Source of the DNA: Leptospira neocaledonica
GTDB lineage: Bacteria > Spirochaetota > Leptospiria > Leptospirales > Leptospiraceae
Length of the DNA stretch: 64,000 nt
Assembly: GCF_002812205.1 (NCBI RefSeq)
Contig: NZ_NPEA01000003.1
Span: 248,001 to 312,000, forward strand
Direction: 5' to 3'
Both the position numbers and the translations under genes were made by a program. Every line of letters starts with the position of its first letter. Within the stretch, counting starts at the first letter, position 1. Of the stretch, positions 1 through 10,705 are shown in pieces. Under the pieces are notes generated by a model. It was not told the DNA's origin. It saw only the letters and a list, made by a program, of their open reading frames with translations, and made no database searches.

Positions 1-3000
1 CCAAGTTCGCTCAGTTTATTCTTTAATTTTTTGAGAACATTCCTTCTTTCTTCTCTTGATACCTGAATTTCTTTATTGGAAATTCCAGCGCGAATAAATT
101 CCGATAGTCGTTTAATATAACTCGGTTCCGCTTCCGCAAAGAATGGACCCAACTTTTTCAAACGTTCAGGAGAAGAATCTAAATAAGCTCTCAATTCACC
201 GCTCAAAGCAGAAATTGCTCCTAATGGGTTATTGATCTCATGGGCGATACCTGCAACCAACTGTCCGAGGGCTGCCATCTTTTCGGAAAGGATAAGTTGG
301 TCCTGGGTCTTTTTCAAATTATCCAAAGCAGAAGCCAATTCGGAAGTTCGGATACGAACTGCATTTTCTAATTCTTCCTTTGCTTCTCTTCTTTCTGAAT
401 TTAATAATAACTGAGTGACTTGTTCTGCAACTGTGACTATAAACTGTTGCTCAAAACCTTTCCATCTGCGCAGAGCGCCTCTATGTTCCAAGCAGATGAC
501 TCCATAAATTTCACCTCTTAAAAAGATAGGGGCATCTAACAAGGATTGAATGCCGAGAGGAATACTATAAGTTTCCGCAAATTCAGAAGTCCTTGGATCG
601 TTAACCACATCATATGCATCTACAAATCTTTCCGTCTTTATCGATGCAAAATAACTAGGATATAGTTTTAGATCCATTGCGACTGGATCCATATACGTAT
701 GAAATTTTTGATCCCAACCTGAAACCAAAGACCAAACAGTTTTTTCTTTATCAGAAAAAAGCCATATAGAGGCACGATCACATCCCAAAGTATCCGTGCA
801 CATCTTGACTATATTATTCAAACCTGCAGAAATATTACCCGAAGCAAAATCAGGGTCCGTCGCCATATTCAATAGAACTCTTGCCTGTTCGGAAAGTTTT
901 AAATTCTCTTCTTCTTTTTCTCTCGCTGCGGCTTTTCCTGCGGTATTATCTTTTGTAATAGCTACGATTGCGGGTCTTCCTACTAAATTTACAATACGAC
1001 CTGAAAAAATCGAATCTACCCTAGTCCCATCCTTTCTGATAAAAGGTATATCAAGATCCCTCAATATTCCTTCTTCTTTCATTTGATTTACTAATTTATG
1101 TTTGAGATTAGGATCAGGCCAAATCCCGAGATCTATTGAGTTCTTTCCGATCGCTTCTTCTTTTGTGTATCCGAACAGATCATAGAACATTGAGTTTACA
1201 CTTATATACTTGCCAGTTTCTAGATCGGAAATACATATCGTATCCGGATTTAGATCGAATACTTTTTCGAAAAGGTCTTTGCTTTCCTCTAACTGGAGAA
1301 GATACTGATCTCTTTCTTGTTCTATTTTTTTATTGTCAGTTACATCGATCAGCAAAGCCAAAAGCATCATTCTATCCCCGATTTTAAATATCCTATTACC
1401 AGAAATCACATGTCTTTCGGTATTGTCTGATCGATTGATAGTTGCTTCTATATTTTTAGACCAACCGAATTCTTCTAATTCTTTAAGGATCTTGGCTCTA
1501 TCCAAAGGACCTTTCCAGATGCCCAATTCGAAAGAAGTTTTTCCTATAATTTCTTCTCTAGTGTATCCAATCAGGTTACAATATTCTTGGTTGATTTCTT
1601 TATAAGTACCAGTTTCCAGATCGGAAAGAGAAACCGCAGCTGGATTCATTTGGAAAATTTTTTCAAAGAGTTCTTTATTATGCCGGACTTCAGCGTTCAA
1701 TTTCCTGGTTTGTTCTTCCGCTTCCAAACGTTCTCTAATATCAGTTGCAAGAGAAATAACGTGAGGCCGCCCATTTAATTTAACGATCCTTCCTGAATAC
1801 AGAACCGGGATCGCAGTTCCATCTGATGCTCGAAAAACTGTTTCGATATTACTGACCTCACCTTTCTCGTTTAACTGGTTGTAAATTTCAGTCCTTTTAT
1901 CAGGATCATAATCCCAAACTTTAATGTCAGTGGTGAGTTTTCCGATTACTTCTGATCTTTTGAGTTTTACGAATTCCAAAAATCTTTCATTCACATCTAT
2001 GATCTTTCTGGAAATCAAATCAGTAAGAACCACAGAAGAAGGGATCAATTGGAATAATCTTTGGAAAAGTTCCTTACTCTTTTCAAGTTCGGATGCGAGA
2101 CCTTCTAAATCTACCTGAGCTTCTTTAATATGCGTGATATCATGTCCCACCGCTAAGATCTTTTTTTCACCACCGGCCTCAATTACTCTAGCGGAGAATA
2201 GAATGGATCTGACTTTTCCGTCAGAAGTTCCCATCTTTACTTCTAAATTATCCACTGCGCCTTTTTGGAGCAAAAGTCCTCGGATAATTTCTCTATCACT
2301 CAGATCGTAATATACGCCCAAGTCAGCTGGAGACTTGCCTACGATTTCCTCTTTGGTTTTTCCGATCAAACTTAAGAATAGATCGTTCGCATCTAAGTAG
2401 GTCCCGTCCGATTTGGATAATGTGATTGCGGTAGGATTTAATTTGATGATCTGTTTTAGGATCTCTTGGTTCTCCTTTAACTCATCCAGAAGTTTTTGTT
2501 TTTCTACTTCTTCTTTTACTCGATCCGTAATGGGCACTGTGATCGTGAGAAGTTTTAAAGAACCTGCATACTCGATCGGATGAGCGGAGAAGAGTCCCCA
2601 AAATTCCTCACCTAATTTATTAGAAAAACGTAATTCTATATCTCGAACAAAACCTTCTTTTTTAATAGCTTCTACTATATCCGCTCTTGTTTTTACGGAA
2701 CTCCAAAAGCCAAGATCTAATGCACTTTTACCAACAATCTCATCTTCCGAATATTTTACCTGAATACAAAATTGTCTGTTTACTTTTAGGTATTTGCCTG
2801 TTTCAATCTCTGTGATCGCCATAGGCAAAGGGTTCATATCGAAAAATTTTTCAAGAGCCCTCCATCCGATTTCTGGATGAGTTATATCTTCTTTAGAAAG
2901 TTCGCTTTGTTGTTTGGGAGAACGAATATGGATCCAAGTTGAAGTTTCTGAATCCGTTTCACCTTGGATCTTAAAACCTTGGCAATAGAATGTCCTGATC

Positions 3001-3290
3001 TCTTTGCTCTTCAGTAAAAAATAACCTAAATACCAATTGGTCTTTTCTTCTTTTTTAAGACTTTCAAAGATTCCGTTTCGGATATCGGAGATCAGACTAA
3101 AATCTATCTCTTTCAACTCTTTGGAAGAATAACCCAAGATCTGTAATGCTGCAGGATTCGCTTCGATTAGATTTCCGGAAGAGGAAAATACAAGAACTCC
3201 GTCCCCGATCCTTTCGAAAAACTGTTTGAGGATATTAAGCTGTGAAAGGGATGATTCCAAACTTTTATCACCAAGGGAATAAACCCTCAA
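1..3290 (-). CDS. Multi-PAS/GAF sensor histidine kinase (3' end beyond window)
   Basis: Sensor kinase expected to autophosphorylate on His and pass phosphate to a response regulator. One open frame runs over the whole stretch and leaves the window before its stop. In order it has six PAS domains (about 3260-2940, 2870-2520, 2480-2130, 2080-1740, 1690-1340, 1290-940), a GAF domain (about 870-430), a coiled-coil linker and a HisKA phosphoacceptor helix [12 protein letters not shown], with the His codon at 240-242 (about residue 1017). The catalytic ATPase domain would lie outside the window. No transmembrane segment is visible, so it is probably cytoplasmic. The frame is closed upstream by TAG at 3294-3296. 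I chose TTG at 3290 because no ATG or GTG lies nearby and no clear SD is seen, so the start is uncertain. It is divergent from the DUF2339 gene. Confidence 0.9.
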   Translation of the reverse strand, partial: MRVYSLGDKSLESSLSQLNILKQFFERIGDGVLVFSSSGNLIEANPAALQILGYSSKELKEIDFSLISDIRNGIFESLKKEEKTNWYLGYFLLKSKEIRTFYCQGFKIQGETDSETSTWIHIRSPKQQSELSKEDITHPEIGWRALEKFFDMNPLPMAITEIETGKYLKVNRQFCIQVKYSEDEIVGKSALDLGFWSSVKTRADIVEAIKKEGFVRDIELRFSNKLGEEFWGLFSAHPIEYAGSLKLLTITVPITDRVKEEVEKQKLLDELKENQEILKQIIKLNPTAITLSKSDGTYLDANDLFLSLIGKTKEEIVGKSPADLGVYYDLSDREIIRGLLLQKGAVDNLEVKMGTSDGKVRSILFSARVIEAGGEKKILAVGHDITHIKEAQVDLEGLASELEKSKELFQRLFQLIPSSVVLTDLISRKIIDVNERFLEFVKLKRSEVIGKLTTDIKVWDYDPDKRTEIYNQLNEKGEVSNIETVFRASDGTAIPVLYSGRIVKLNGRPHVISLATDIRERLEAEEQTRKLNAEVRHNKELFEKIFQMNPAAVSLSDLETGTYKEINQEYCNLIGYTREEIIGKTSFELGIWKGPLDRAKILKELEEFGWSKNIEATINRSDNTERHVISGNRIFKIGDRMMLLALLIDVTDNKKIEQERDQYLLQLEESKDLFEKVFDLNPDTICISDLETGKYISVNSMFYDLFGYTKEEAIGKNSIDLGIWPDPNLKHKLVNQMKEEGILRDLDIPFIRKDGTRVDSIFSGRIVNLVGRPAIVAITKDNTAGKAAAREKEEENLKLSEQARVLLNMATDPDFASGNISAGLNNIVKMCTDTLGCDRASIWLFSDKEKTVWSLVSGWDQKFHTYMDPVAMDLKLYPSYFASIKTERFVDAYDVVNDPRTSEFAETYSIPLGIQSLLDAPIFLRGEIYGVICLEHRGALRRWKGFEQQFIVTVAEQVTQLLLNSERREAKEELENAVRIRTSELASALDNLKKTQDQLILSEKMAALGQLVAGIAHEINNPLGAISALSGELRAYLDSSPERLKKLGPFFAEAEPSYIKRLSEFIRAGISNKEIQVSREERRNVLKKLKNKLSEL

Positions 3291-3405
3291 ATACTAATGG
3301 ACTAAATAACGCTAGAAACTACTTTTCTAAAACTTTCATTTTTTTTCCAAAATTCAAGAAAGTTGTGATCCTAAGGGACACGTTACACGAAAAGGCCTAC
3401 CTATT

Positions 3406-6399
3406 ATGGAATTTTTGATCGGTTTGTTCGCATTCTTCGCTGGCATATTTTACCTTATCATTCCGTTCGTTTTACTATCCAAGATCAACGGACTTTTAGA
3501 AAGGATCCAAGATCTGGAGAATCAATTAAAAGAAAGAGGACCTTCTACTCTTCCAGAAACTAAGGAAGAAAAGAAAAAACCTTCTCCAAAAGAAGAAAAG
3601 CCAATCTTGGTAAAAGAAACCATTCCCGAAACCAAGAAAGAAGTGCCTTCTTCCAAGCCGGTTACAAGCGCCCCAAAACCAGCGGCAGTTGTACCTCCAA
3701 TTATTATAAAACAAGAAGCTCAACCTCTCGCTAAAAAATCGGAGGCTTGGGAGAAATTCGAGAAGCAGATCGCCAATAATTGGACCGGGATCTTAGGAAC
3801 AATCATACTCGTGATGGGCGTAGGGTTCTTGGGAATTTATGCGGCCCTCAACATGTCTCCATTCTTTAGATTCTTAATGGTATTAGGGATTGGTGTAGGC
3901 TTATTCATAGTCTCCACTCTTCTAGTTAAAAAAGAATTCTGGGAACAAATCGGATATTGGATCCGAAGCGGTTCCGGTGCAGTGATATTATTCTCTTGTA
4001 TCGCTGCAGTTTCCGTTCCCGGAATGAAATGGGTAGAGTCCGAATTTTACTCACTCATCTTAGTAATCGTTGGGATTTTAGTGAACCTAGGACTTGCTTG
4101 GCAAACTTCCCAGCAAAAGTTTGCAAGCCTACATATAGTATTAAGTTTAATCTCGCTGGCGATTCTTCCTTTAAGCACTTTGATCTTCTTTCTCGCAGTA
4201 GGGGTTTCCGTTTTTAGCATAATCTTATCTTACAGAACTAAATGGGAATTTCATTTAATACAAACCGCGATCTCTTTTTTAATTTTAAATTATCTTTATA
4301 AAGGACATTTTTCGGAACAACTGCATGTATTAAATTCTCCTAATTCCAGAGCCTGGGGAATTTTTGGAACTCTTGCTGTTGGAATTCCATCCATCTTAGC
4401 TCACTATAGAAAAGTATATTCTTCCGCAAATATACAACGTCTTCCGTTTATTACTCATCTTATTATTTGGGCGGGGATAGGCTTAGGTTTATCCGTATAT
4501 TCCACCGGATCAAAATGGAACCCTCCTGTTTTGATCACTGTTTCTATAGGATTATTTTTCTGGGCAAGAACCGCTCGTGAAAAATTAAACATACGTTGGC
4601 TTTATCTAACTGATACTTTAGTGTCTTTAGCTCTTGCTTCTATCGGGATCATATTACTCAGTCGATGGGAAGTAGATATTTTCCTGATCAATGTATACGT
4701 TTCATTATTATTCTCCATCTTCTTTGTGGTGAGTGCTGAAGAAAAAGAGAACCTACTCAAGAATATAGGAGCAGTGCTTCTTCACCTTTCTTGGATTCAG
4801 TATATTCTTCTTCTGATTATTAAATACTTCGGTGGATTAAACCTTGGAACTGGACCTATAGTCATCACTACGATTGTGATGATCCTTCTTACATTCTTGA
4901 TCCAATTCTATGATGAGATAAGGAATAAAGAAAGTTCTACTGCTAGCGACGATATTTACGGAATAGGAGGAGATGATAGAATTTCTCCTTCCGGGATTTT
5001 TTCAGGACTTCTAGCTTCTGCTATTTGTTTCCAATTATTCGACTGGAAACATTCAGAGTTATATCTTCCTGCATTCGGAATTTTTTTATTGGCGATCCGG
5101 CAGAACCGAAACTGGAATGGCTTAGGGGTAGGGATATTCTTCTTCGTTACTGCATTACACTTCGAAGTGATCAATAGAATTTATTCTTTAGAAAGATGGG
5201 AAGTGCTACTTAGAGATCTACCTACGATCTTATTCTGTTTCTTGATGATTCCTCTTTCTAAACTAAAGGTTGGACCTGACAAGATCAGATATTTTTCTTC
5301 GCCGGGAGCAGTGCTTCTATCTTTACATATCGTATTTTTAGCCTACTGGACGACTCAAAGTCTTTCTCCTTTTTTACCGGGAATTCTTTGGCTTCTTCTT
5401 TCTTTGGTATATCTCGAGACCAAAAACTTTTTCTCAGAAAGAGCGACAAAATGGGAGAATACTTGGAAATCTTCCATCAATTCTGCAGGGCCTGTTTGGC
5501 AAGTTTTTGCATTAACATTTGTGGGATTGTTTTTAGGCGATCATATTCTGGTCCATCTACAATCAGAAATATGCATAGGAATCTTCAAAATCAGATTCCT
5601 GATCCAGGTATTGGCGATCGGGGTATTTTTATATTGGGCAAACAGTCCGACTCCGAAAAAAGAAACTCCGAGTTACTGGAATTCTCTTTTACCGTTATTC
5701 TGGGAACTAACCGGGATCTTTATTACTGCAATCATCGCATTAGAAATTCCGAATACATGGCTGCCTGTTGCCTGGATACTTTGGGCATTCTTCCTAAATA
5801 AGATCAGTTTAAAAACTTCTTGGAGAATTTCCAGATTTAGATTTTATTCTCTCTGCTTTTATTGGTATTCCTGCATCCATGTGGCTTTCATTTCTAGTTC
5901 GGCTTTAACTCCTTCGGAATATTGGGCCAACCAAGAATGGTTGGGAGGACTCATCGGGATCGTATTACAGATCGCGTACTTAGTAAGGATCCAACTTCTT
6001 CCTGCTTACCAAGGGATAGAAGTAGAAGGTTACCCTGGTAGAATTAGTAAACTTTCCGAAAAACTGGACCAGAGATCCGACAGTATCATATTCTATCCTT
6101 TGTTCGCAGCGGGAGCATTCTTCCTTTTTTGGAGTTTTGATTCTTCTCTATTAACTCTATTATGGATGGTAGAAGTTTTCATCGTTTTCTCAATGGGACT
6201 CATTCTGAAAAAGGAACATTTCCGTTATGTGTCCTTAGTAGCAATGATCGTTTGTCTATTAAGATTGATCTTCTGGGATCTTTCCCAGTCTTCTACAATC
6301 ACTCGTGCTTTGGTATTCTTAGGAGTGGGGGGAATACTCATCCTCATGAACGCTCTTTACGGCAAATTCGGAAATAAGGGAAAAACAGATGCTCCGTAA
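3406..6399 (+). CDS. DUF2339 family polytopic membrane protein
   Basis: A 997-residue inner-membrane protein of unknown function. An N-terminal helix is followed by a short coiled coil and a Lys/Pro/Glu-rich linker (residues 25-105). The family signature region follows (AWEKFEKQIANNWTGILGTI, about 114-133). The remainder is some two dozen hydrophobic helices with few charged loops. This layout matches the DUF2339 family, whose members are usually 600-1000 aa. The ATG at 3406 is preceded by AAAGG. The 3' end overlaps the M48 protease start by 11 bp, which suggests co-translation and perhaps a shared envelope role (inference). Confidence 0.85.
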   Translation: MEFLIGLFAFFAGIFYLIIPFVLLSKINGLLERIQDLENQLKERGPSTLPETKEEKKKPSPKEEKPILVKETIPETKKEVPSSKPVTSAPKPAAVVPPIIIKQEAQPLAKKSEAWEKFEKQIANNWTGILGTIILVMGVGFLGIYAALNMSPFFRFLMVLGIGVGLFIVSTLLVKKEFWEQIGYWIRSGSGAVILFSCIAAVSVPGMKWVESEFYSLILVIVGILVNLGLAWQTSQQKFASLHIVLSLISLAILPLSTLIFFLAVGVSVFSIILSYRTKWEFHLIQTAISFLILNYLYKGHFSEQLHVLNSPNSRAWGIFGTLAVGIPSILAHYRKVYSSANIQRLPFITHLIIWAGIGLGLSVYSTGSKWNPPVLITVSIGLFFWARTAREKLNIRWLYLTDTLVSLALASIGIILLSRWEVDIFLINVYVSLLFSIFFVVSAEEKENLLKNIGAVLLHLSWIQYILLLIIKYFGGLNLGTGPIVITTIVMILLTFLIQFYDEIRNKESSTASDDIYGIGGDDRISPSGIFSGLLASAICFQLFDWKHSELYLPAFGIFLLAIRQNRNWNGLGVGIFFFVTALHFEVINRIYSLERWEVLLRDLPTILFCFLMIPLSKLKVGPDKIRYFSSPGAVLLSLHIVFLAYWTTQSLSPFLPGILWLLLSLVYLETKNFFSERATKWENTWKSSINSAGPVWQVFALTFVGLFLGDHILVHLQSEICIGIFKIRFLIQVLAIGVFLYWANSPTPKKETPSYWNSLLPLFWELTGIFITAIIALEIPNTWLPVAWILWAFFLNKISLKTSWRISRFRFYSLCFYWYSCIHVAFISSSALTPSEYWANQEWLGGLIGIVLQIAYLVRIQLLPAYQGIEVEGYPGRISKLSEKLDQRSDSIIFYPLFAAGAFFLFWSFDSSLLTLLWMVEVFIVFSMGLILKKEHFRYVSLVAMIVCLLRLIFWDLSQSSTITRALVFLGVGGILILMNALYGKFGNKGKTDAP

Positions 6400-7273
6400 T
6401 AGATTATTATTTTTTGTTATACTTTTAGCTTCGGGTGCTGCTATTTCATTTTTGGCGGTAAAGAGTAAAGCAAATGTAGAAATGCCTGCCACTCTTTCTC
6501 CGGCATTTCAGCTTTTGGGAAAACCGATCAAAATATTCGATCGTTCTCTTACAAAACTTATGCCTATCAGCGATCTGGATGAGAAGAAGCTGGGAGATTC
6601 CGTTGCGTTACGTTACGAATCCTATGCGGATGAAAAAGATCCGGATCTGATCTATTTGAGAAGTTTGGTATCCAACCTTACCATCGGAAAAAACAAAAGA
6701 TTCGAATATAGGATTTTTATAATGGATTCGTCTGTTCCGAACGCCTATGCGATGCCTGGCGGAATTTTATTCGTTACCAAAGGGCTTCTTTCTATGGTGG
6801 GATCAGAGGCAGAATTAGTCGCAGTGATTGGGCACGAGATCGGCCACGTAGAACTTTCTCACTGTATGGATATGGTGAGGGGAGAACTATTAGCGAAAAA
6901 AATCGGTGCCTCTACTTTAGGCGAGTTGGCAGACTTAACTGCAGCATTACTTTTAAGACCTTCTTTCGGGAAAAACCAAGAAGATGAAGCGGATTCTTAC
7001 GGTTACGACCTATTGCTCAGGGAATATTACGACCCATTCGCAATGGGAAGAACCTTCTTAAAATTACAGGAAGAAAGTGGTGGAAAGGAAAATGCTGCTT
7101 CTCCCATCCAAGAATATTTTATGACACATCCTTATCTTTCTCATCGCTCCGAAAAATTTACGGAGAAGGCAAAGCGAGAAGACGAAGGCAAATATTATGT
7201 GGGAAAGAAGAACCTAAAAAAAAGGGTCAGCCGCTACCAAGACGAATTGGATAAAGAATTCGTAAATTACTGA
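6389..7273 (+). CDS. M48 family metalloprotease
   Basis: Zinc-dependent endopeptidase of the M48 family, likely envelope-located. A hydrophobic N-terminal segment (residues 6-24) acts as signal or anchor. The zinc motif HEIGH is at residues 149-153, and the third ligand is the Glu in EDEAD (about 200), both in the expected spacing. Length (294 aa) fits the BepA/YcaL-like soluble branch without TPRs. The start ATG lies inside the end of the DUF2339 gene, so the two are probably one transcript. Family members degrade misassembled outer-membrane proteins; that role here is inference. Confidence 0.9.
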   Translation: MLRNRLLFFVILLASGAAISFLAVKSKANVEMPATLSPAFQLLGKPIKIFDRSLTKLMPISDLDEKKLGDSVALRYESYADEKDPDLIYLRSLVSNLTIGKNKRFEYRIFIMDSSVPNAYAMPGGILFVTKGLLSMVGSEAELVAVIGHEIGHVELSHCMDMVRGELLAKKIGASTLGELADLTAALLLRPSFGKNQEDEADSYGYDLLLREYYDPFAMGRTFLKLQEESGGKENAASPIQEYFMTHPYLSHRSEKFTEKAKREDEGKYYVGKKNLKKRVSRYQDELDKEFVNY

Positions 7274-7307
7274 AAACTTCTTATTACAAATTTCAATTTT
7301 TATAACT

Positions 7308-7364
7308 TATAGTCTGTTTAAAGCAGGCTTCAAGGCCTTGTCCCGAAAGGCCCAAGCTCTTATA
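7308..7364 (+). repeat. 57-bp dispersed hairpin repeat, copy A
   Basis: Begins TTATAGTC and ends GCTCTTATAA, with GGCTTCAAG in the middle. The inner part can form a hairpin (GGCCTT pairing with AAGGCC). The same length and boundaries recur at 47898-47954, and a 55-56 bp version lies inverted at 61522-61577. It lies between the M48 and SIMPL genes. Confidence 0.75.
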
Positions 7365-7436
7365 ATAAAATCTAAAAATCCGGTACCGTTCGGGAATTTT
7401 CCCGGACGGAGAAAGGTCTTATCCTTCGGAGTTTAT

Positions 7437-8120
7437 ATGAAAAAAATATTATTCGGGTGCATATTATTATTCTCTAGTTTCGTTTCCGCGTTCGCCGAGC
7501 AAGAAAAAGTCCTGATCGTTAGTGGCTTCTCCAAAGTTGCAGTCCCAGCTGAGCTTGTAGAGATACGTATCGGAGTAGAAACAGAATCAAAAACTGCGGA
7601 AGAAGCTCATGAAAAAACTTCAGCAAAGACCGATTCTCTTGTAAAATATCTCAAAAAGCAATCCTTACTCTCGTTACAAACTGAAGCGATCCGTCTTCAA
7701 ACAATATATGAATATCCTAAGTCTGGGGCGAGACAGATCAAAGGTTATGTAGCTTCCAATATAGTTTTAGTAAGAGCTAAAGTAGAATCTGCAGGCAAGC
7801 TCATCGATGAATCCATACAAAATGGAGCGAATCAAATTATAGGTATCCGATTGCAAGCAACGGATGCAAATTTAGAGAAGGCTTCCCAAGAAGCATTGCA
7901 GTTAGCAGCAAAGGATGCTCGCAAAAAAGCGGATATTATTCTCTCGGCATTAGGCTTGAAATTTAAGGATTTTGTAGAGATAAGAGCCGACTTCCAAGAA
8001 ATTTCCGAACCACTCCCTGTCATGGATGGTTTTCAAACTATGAGTGCAAAATCTGCGACTCCAATCGAGGCTGGAAATTTATTTCGCGAAGCGAAAATCA
8101 TATTGAAAGTTTCTTATTAA
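7437..8120 (+). CDS. SIMPL domain-containing periplasmic protein
   Basis: A 227-aa exported protein of the SIMPL (DUF541) family. It has a clear Sec signal peptide (MKKILFGCILLFSSFVSAFA) and then a domain starting KVLIVSGFSKVAVPAELVEI, typical of the family's G-x-a-x-v-xx-P-D opening. The C-terminal part has the usual pattern of alternating helices and strands, ending in a beta strand (AKIILKVSY). The frame is open further upstream to 7338 but that part is repeat-derived. ATG 7437 has GGAG at good spacing and starts the signal peptide. Family role is unclear (oxidative stress and signalling reports exist). Confidence 0.88.
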   Translation: MKKILFGCILLFSSFVSAFAEQEKVLIVSGFSKVAVPAELVEIRIGVETESKTAEEAHEKTSAKTDSLVKYLKKQSLLSLQTEAIRLQTIYEYPKSGARQIKGYVASNIVLVRAKVESAGKLIDESIQNGANQIIGIRLQATDANLEKASQEALQLAAKDARKKADIILSALGLKFKDFVEIRADFQEISEPLPVMDGFQTMSAKSATPIEAGNLFREAKIILKVSY

Positions 8121-8258
8121 AAAAACCGCAAATAAGTGAAAAAAATCTGTCTTTTCAATCGGTTATATGGGTATGGTATTTATGGATTGTTACCTAAGTA
8201 CCAATAACCCGGTAAATAGTTAACATATATCCAATTCTCTTCACTATTCTCACTACGT

Positions 8259-8298
8259 GAGCGGCCCTTTAGGGGGCCGCTCCGGTCTTTTGTTTTTT
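8259..8298 (+). terminator. Rho-independent terminator
   Basis: A perfect 9-bp GC-rich stem (GAGCGGCCC / GGGCCGCTC, 8259-8267 with 8274-8282) and a 6-nt loop, followed by a T-rich tract. It probably ends the DUF2339-M48-SIMPL transcript. Confidence 0.85.
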
Positions 8299-8358
8299 TC
8301 CTTGCTCTCTTCCTAAATAATTGGTGTTTTGGGAAAAAAATTATTACTCTGGCACCTC

Positions 8359-9507
8359 ATGAAAAAAAAGATTCTAGCTTTATTGGCAACCTATCTAGTT
8401 TGCTTTTCTTTATTCGGACAACCAACAAATCCGAATAATCAAAGGCAGCCTAAAAACCAACCCACAAACAACCAACAGCCACCGCAAGACCAGGCTCCTA
8501 TCGGAGGTAGCGGTTCTACTTCCTCAAGTAATGGAAGTGCATTTCAAAGTGGTTTATTACATATTTTGGAATTAGATGGAGTCGCGGGAAGTCTGAACCA
8601 AGGCGGACCTCAATCCATTAACGGAATCTTAAATAGCGTAAGGATTGCCGGAAGTGCGTTGGGCGGAACACCTGAATTCTTCAAAGAAGATAGTAAGACA
8701 ACTCCAAGCGGTGGATTTCCTAAGATCAGATATTCTCACCAACTATCTGATAATACATTCATAGGGATCGTGGCTTCTTTGGGTGAAAAGTCTACAACAG
8801 AGACTACTACCACCAGCACATCTAACAGATATACCACTGATAAGATTACCACAACTACCAACGAGTGGAAAGTGAAGTATGGTTGGGGACCCTTAAACTT
8901 AAACACTTCGAATGATATAAGCTACGAGTTCTCTATCGGTTATGGACAATCGAAGACGAGTGGAGATTATTCAAACTTTGGAATCAAGCTCCCAGGCTTT
9001 AGTTCAGGAAGTTCAGATGGAATGTCTGGATACGCGCTCGGATTCGGAGATCTTAGATATAATATCACCACACTTTCCTTGGACTATGGCGTTGCTGTTC
9101 CTATGTGGAGCTGGATGAACTGGTACTTCCGAGGGGATACAAGCTTCTTCTGGGGAACATTATCTTTGAGTTCCGCCCAGCTCGGCGTTGATACAGGAGC
9201 TACTGCAGGAGCATATAACGGCTTAGACTTTAATGCATTCAAATCCAAAGACGGATTTTTTGCAGGAGCATCAGGATTTACAATGACTTTCGAATCAGGT
9301 TTCATAATTAAACCTTTCGAAACATTCGGTATCCGATTCGGTGGATTCTACCAACTTACTTATTTCAGCGTAGGAGAAGTAAAGGGACCATCCATTTCCG
9401 GAGGCCAAATTGTTGAGGCAGGTGCAGTACCTAACTTAAGTTCCACTACGGACAACGAACAATTCGGAAACTACGGAGGAACCGTAGGATTAGTTAAAAA
9501 TCTATAG
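8359..9507 (+). CDS. Predicted outer-membrane beta-barrel protein
   Basis: Unrecognised 382-aa exported protein. Signal peptide MKKKILALLATYLVCFSLFG is followed by a low-complexity Gln/Asn/Pro linker (about residues 22-50) and a Gly/Ser stretch. The rest alternates polar and aromatic residues in short strands with Gly/Thr/Ser-rich turns (for example FSIGYGQSKTSGDYSNFGI), as in outer-membrane barrels. It does not end in the classic terminal Phe. The frame is open from a TTG at 8329, but the signal peptide starts at ATG 8359. Its TAG stop lies inside the first unit of the 36-bp repeat array, so the original C terminus may have been altered by the repeat. Confidence 0.65.
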   Translation: MKKKILALLATYLVCFSLFGQPTNPNNQRQPKNQPTNNQQPPQDQAPIGGSGSTSSSNGSAFQSGLLHILELDGVAGSLNQGGPQSINGILNSVRIAGSALGGTPEFFKEDSKTTPSGGFPKIRYSHQLSDNTFIGIVASLGEKSTTETTTTSTSNRYTTDKITTTTNEWKVKYGWGPLNLNTSNDISYEFSIGYGQSKTSGDYSNFGIKLPGFSSGSSDGMSGYALGFGDLRYNITTLSLDYGVAVPMWSWMNWYFRGDTSFFWGTLSLSSAQLGVDTGATAGAYNGLDFNAFKSKDGFFAGASGFTMTFESGFIIKPFETFGIRFGGFYQLTYFSVGEVKGPSISGGQIVEAGAVPNLSSTTDNEQFGNYGGTVGLVKNL

Positions 9508-9614
9508 TCCACAACGCGGGCTTCAGGAGCAACGCGACTATAGTCCGCAACGCGGGCTTCAGGAGCGAAGCGACTATAGTCCGCAACGCCGGCTTCAGGA
9601 GCGAAGCGACTATA
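9503..9614. repeat. 36-bp tandem repeat array, three units
   Basis: Three abutting 36-bp units (9503-9538, 9539-9574, 9575-9610) plus a terminal TATA. Units 2 and 3 differ at one base; unit 1 differs at three or four. Each junction is the palindrome GACTATAGTC, and each unit contains GCTTC/GAAGC with a 6-nt loop. The first 23 bp of a unit match the outer arm of the dispersed element at 61577-61555. It supplies the stop codons of both flanking convergent genes. Confidence 0.9.
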
Positions 9615-10494
9615 ATTCTTTTAAAATTTCAGCCTTCTTCTTTTCGTATTCCGGCTTAGAGATCAATCCCTTATCTAAGAGTTCCTGCAAGGTTCTTAAG
9701 CGATCCTCTATCGTCTTAGGGATTTTTTTAGTGGGAGTTCCAACATTCTTCTTAGAAGGATTTGCGGTCCAAAAGCTGTTTTTCACGAGGATACGATTTT
9801 TTACTTCTTCTCCCTCGGATGCTAAAGTAAGATAATCCAAACCTTCCGGGCGAATTTCAGGAAGATAAATAGAATTACGAGAAGAAGATTCCGGCTTTAC
9901 AATAGGCACCAATGTCCAATCCCTAAAAGAATAAGTGGTCTGAAAATCGAGCACTTGTCCTATTTCAGAAAACTCTAATACGATTCCTTCCGTGGTGTTC
10001 CTAATGTAAAAAACGATCCTTCTGATCCTGAGTCCTGGACGGATCGGATCTTCTCTCTTGATGATCACTTGATATGCTTGTGGAAGTCCGTCCGGAATTT
10101 CTGTCTCCGCTTTATATAATAATTCGCCCAAGCGAGAAGATTCATCTTCCGTAAATAATCGAACAGGTTCCGCGTTTAGAACTCCTGTGTCCGAAACCCC
10201 TGTGAATTTAAAAAGTTTTTCCCATCTGGAAAGGAACTCCGACTTATCCAACTGGTCCGGTCCCGCACCAGTCAAAATTCCGGAAGCGATAGGCAGCCAA
10301 GTTTCCGATTGTAAGAAGATAGGAGTTTCAGAACTCTTTTTAAGATAATATAATACGATTGAATCCGAAGAGGAAGCCATTCCCTTTCTTTGGGAAGACA
10401 TGCAGGATATCGTAAATAAAAGGGTAAGAAAGAAACTTAGAAGATTAAGATTTTTCTTTTTTGCCCGAATCGGTTTTTTTAAGCATGCTGCCAA
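9610..10494 (-). CDS. Putative lipoprotein with C-terminal SHOCT domain
   Basis: A protein of about 294 aa with a Lys-rich n-region, a hydrophobic stretch ([15 protein letters not shown]) and a possible loose lipobox at TISC. The middle is unrecognised. The last 30 residues ([20 protein letters not shown], then [10 protein letters not shown]) are a SHOCT oligomerisation domain. The reading frame overlaps the end of csrA. No ATG precedes the signal sequence; TTG at 10494 with GGAGG 12 nt upstream gives a complete signal peptide, whereas ATG at about 10400 would remove it. The stop is formed by the last tandem-repeat unit. Start confidence is low, gene confidence fair. Confidence 0.7.
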   Translation of the reverse strand: MAACLKKPIRAKKKNLNLLSFFLTLLFTISCMSSQRKGMASSSDSIVLYYLKKSSETPIFLQSETWLPIASGILTGAGPDQLDKSEFLSRWEKLFKFTGVSDTGVLNAEPVRLFTEDESSRLGELLYKAETEIPDGLPQAYQVIIKREDPIRPGLRIRRIVFYIRNTTEGIVLEFSEIGQVLDFQTTYSFRDWTLVPIVKPESSSRNSIYLPEIRPEGLDYLTLASEGEEVKNRILVKNSFWTANPSKKNVGTPTKKIPKTIEDRLRTLQELLDKGLISKPEYEKKKAEILKEL

Positions 10495-10705
10495 TTTTTC
10501 CCAATTCCTCCGGCTTAATTTTCGCACCGGCGGCCTTCTTGTTCTCAGCCTGGATCTCACGATACACTTCCGCTCTATGAACAGAAACTTCTTTAGGAGC
10601 CTTGACTCCGATTTTTACCTGATCCCCTTTGATATCCACGATAACGATCTCGATATCGTCACCTATAATAATGGATTCATTTGTACGCCTAGCTAGTACG
10701 AGCAC
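10445..10705 (-). CDS. csrA: Carbon storage regulator CsrA
   Basis: An RNA-binding translational regulator that recognises GGA motifs near ribosome-binding sites and, in flagellated bacteria, controls flagellin synthesis. The opening [20 protein letters not shown] and the core [20 protein letters not shown] are canonical. At 86 aa it is longer than the 61-aa E. coli protein because of a Lys-rich tail. The start is GTG directly after the fliW stop codon (zero spacing), so the two are translationally coupled. FliW is the known CsrA antagonist, so this pair is a complete switch. Confidence 0.97.
   Translation of the reverse strand: MLVLARRTNESIIIGDDIEIVIVDIKGDQVKIGVKAPKEVSVHRAEVYREIQAENKKAAGAKIKPEELGKIGSMLKKTDSGKKEKS

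Noticed and set aside
5388..5801. 137-aa plus-strand frame inside the DUF2339 gene
   Set aside because: It lies wholly inside a convincing membrane-protein gene in another frame and its composition is unlike a folded protein.
9503..9614. CRISPR array
   Set aside because: The 36-bp units abut directly with no spacers, there are only three, and no cas genes are near.
10400..10696. 98-aa plus-strand frame opposite csrA
   Set aside because: Antisense of csrA and the lipoprotein; nothing supports it.
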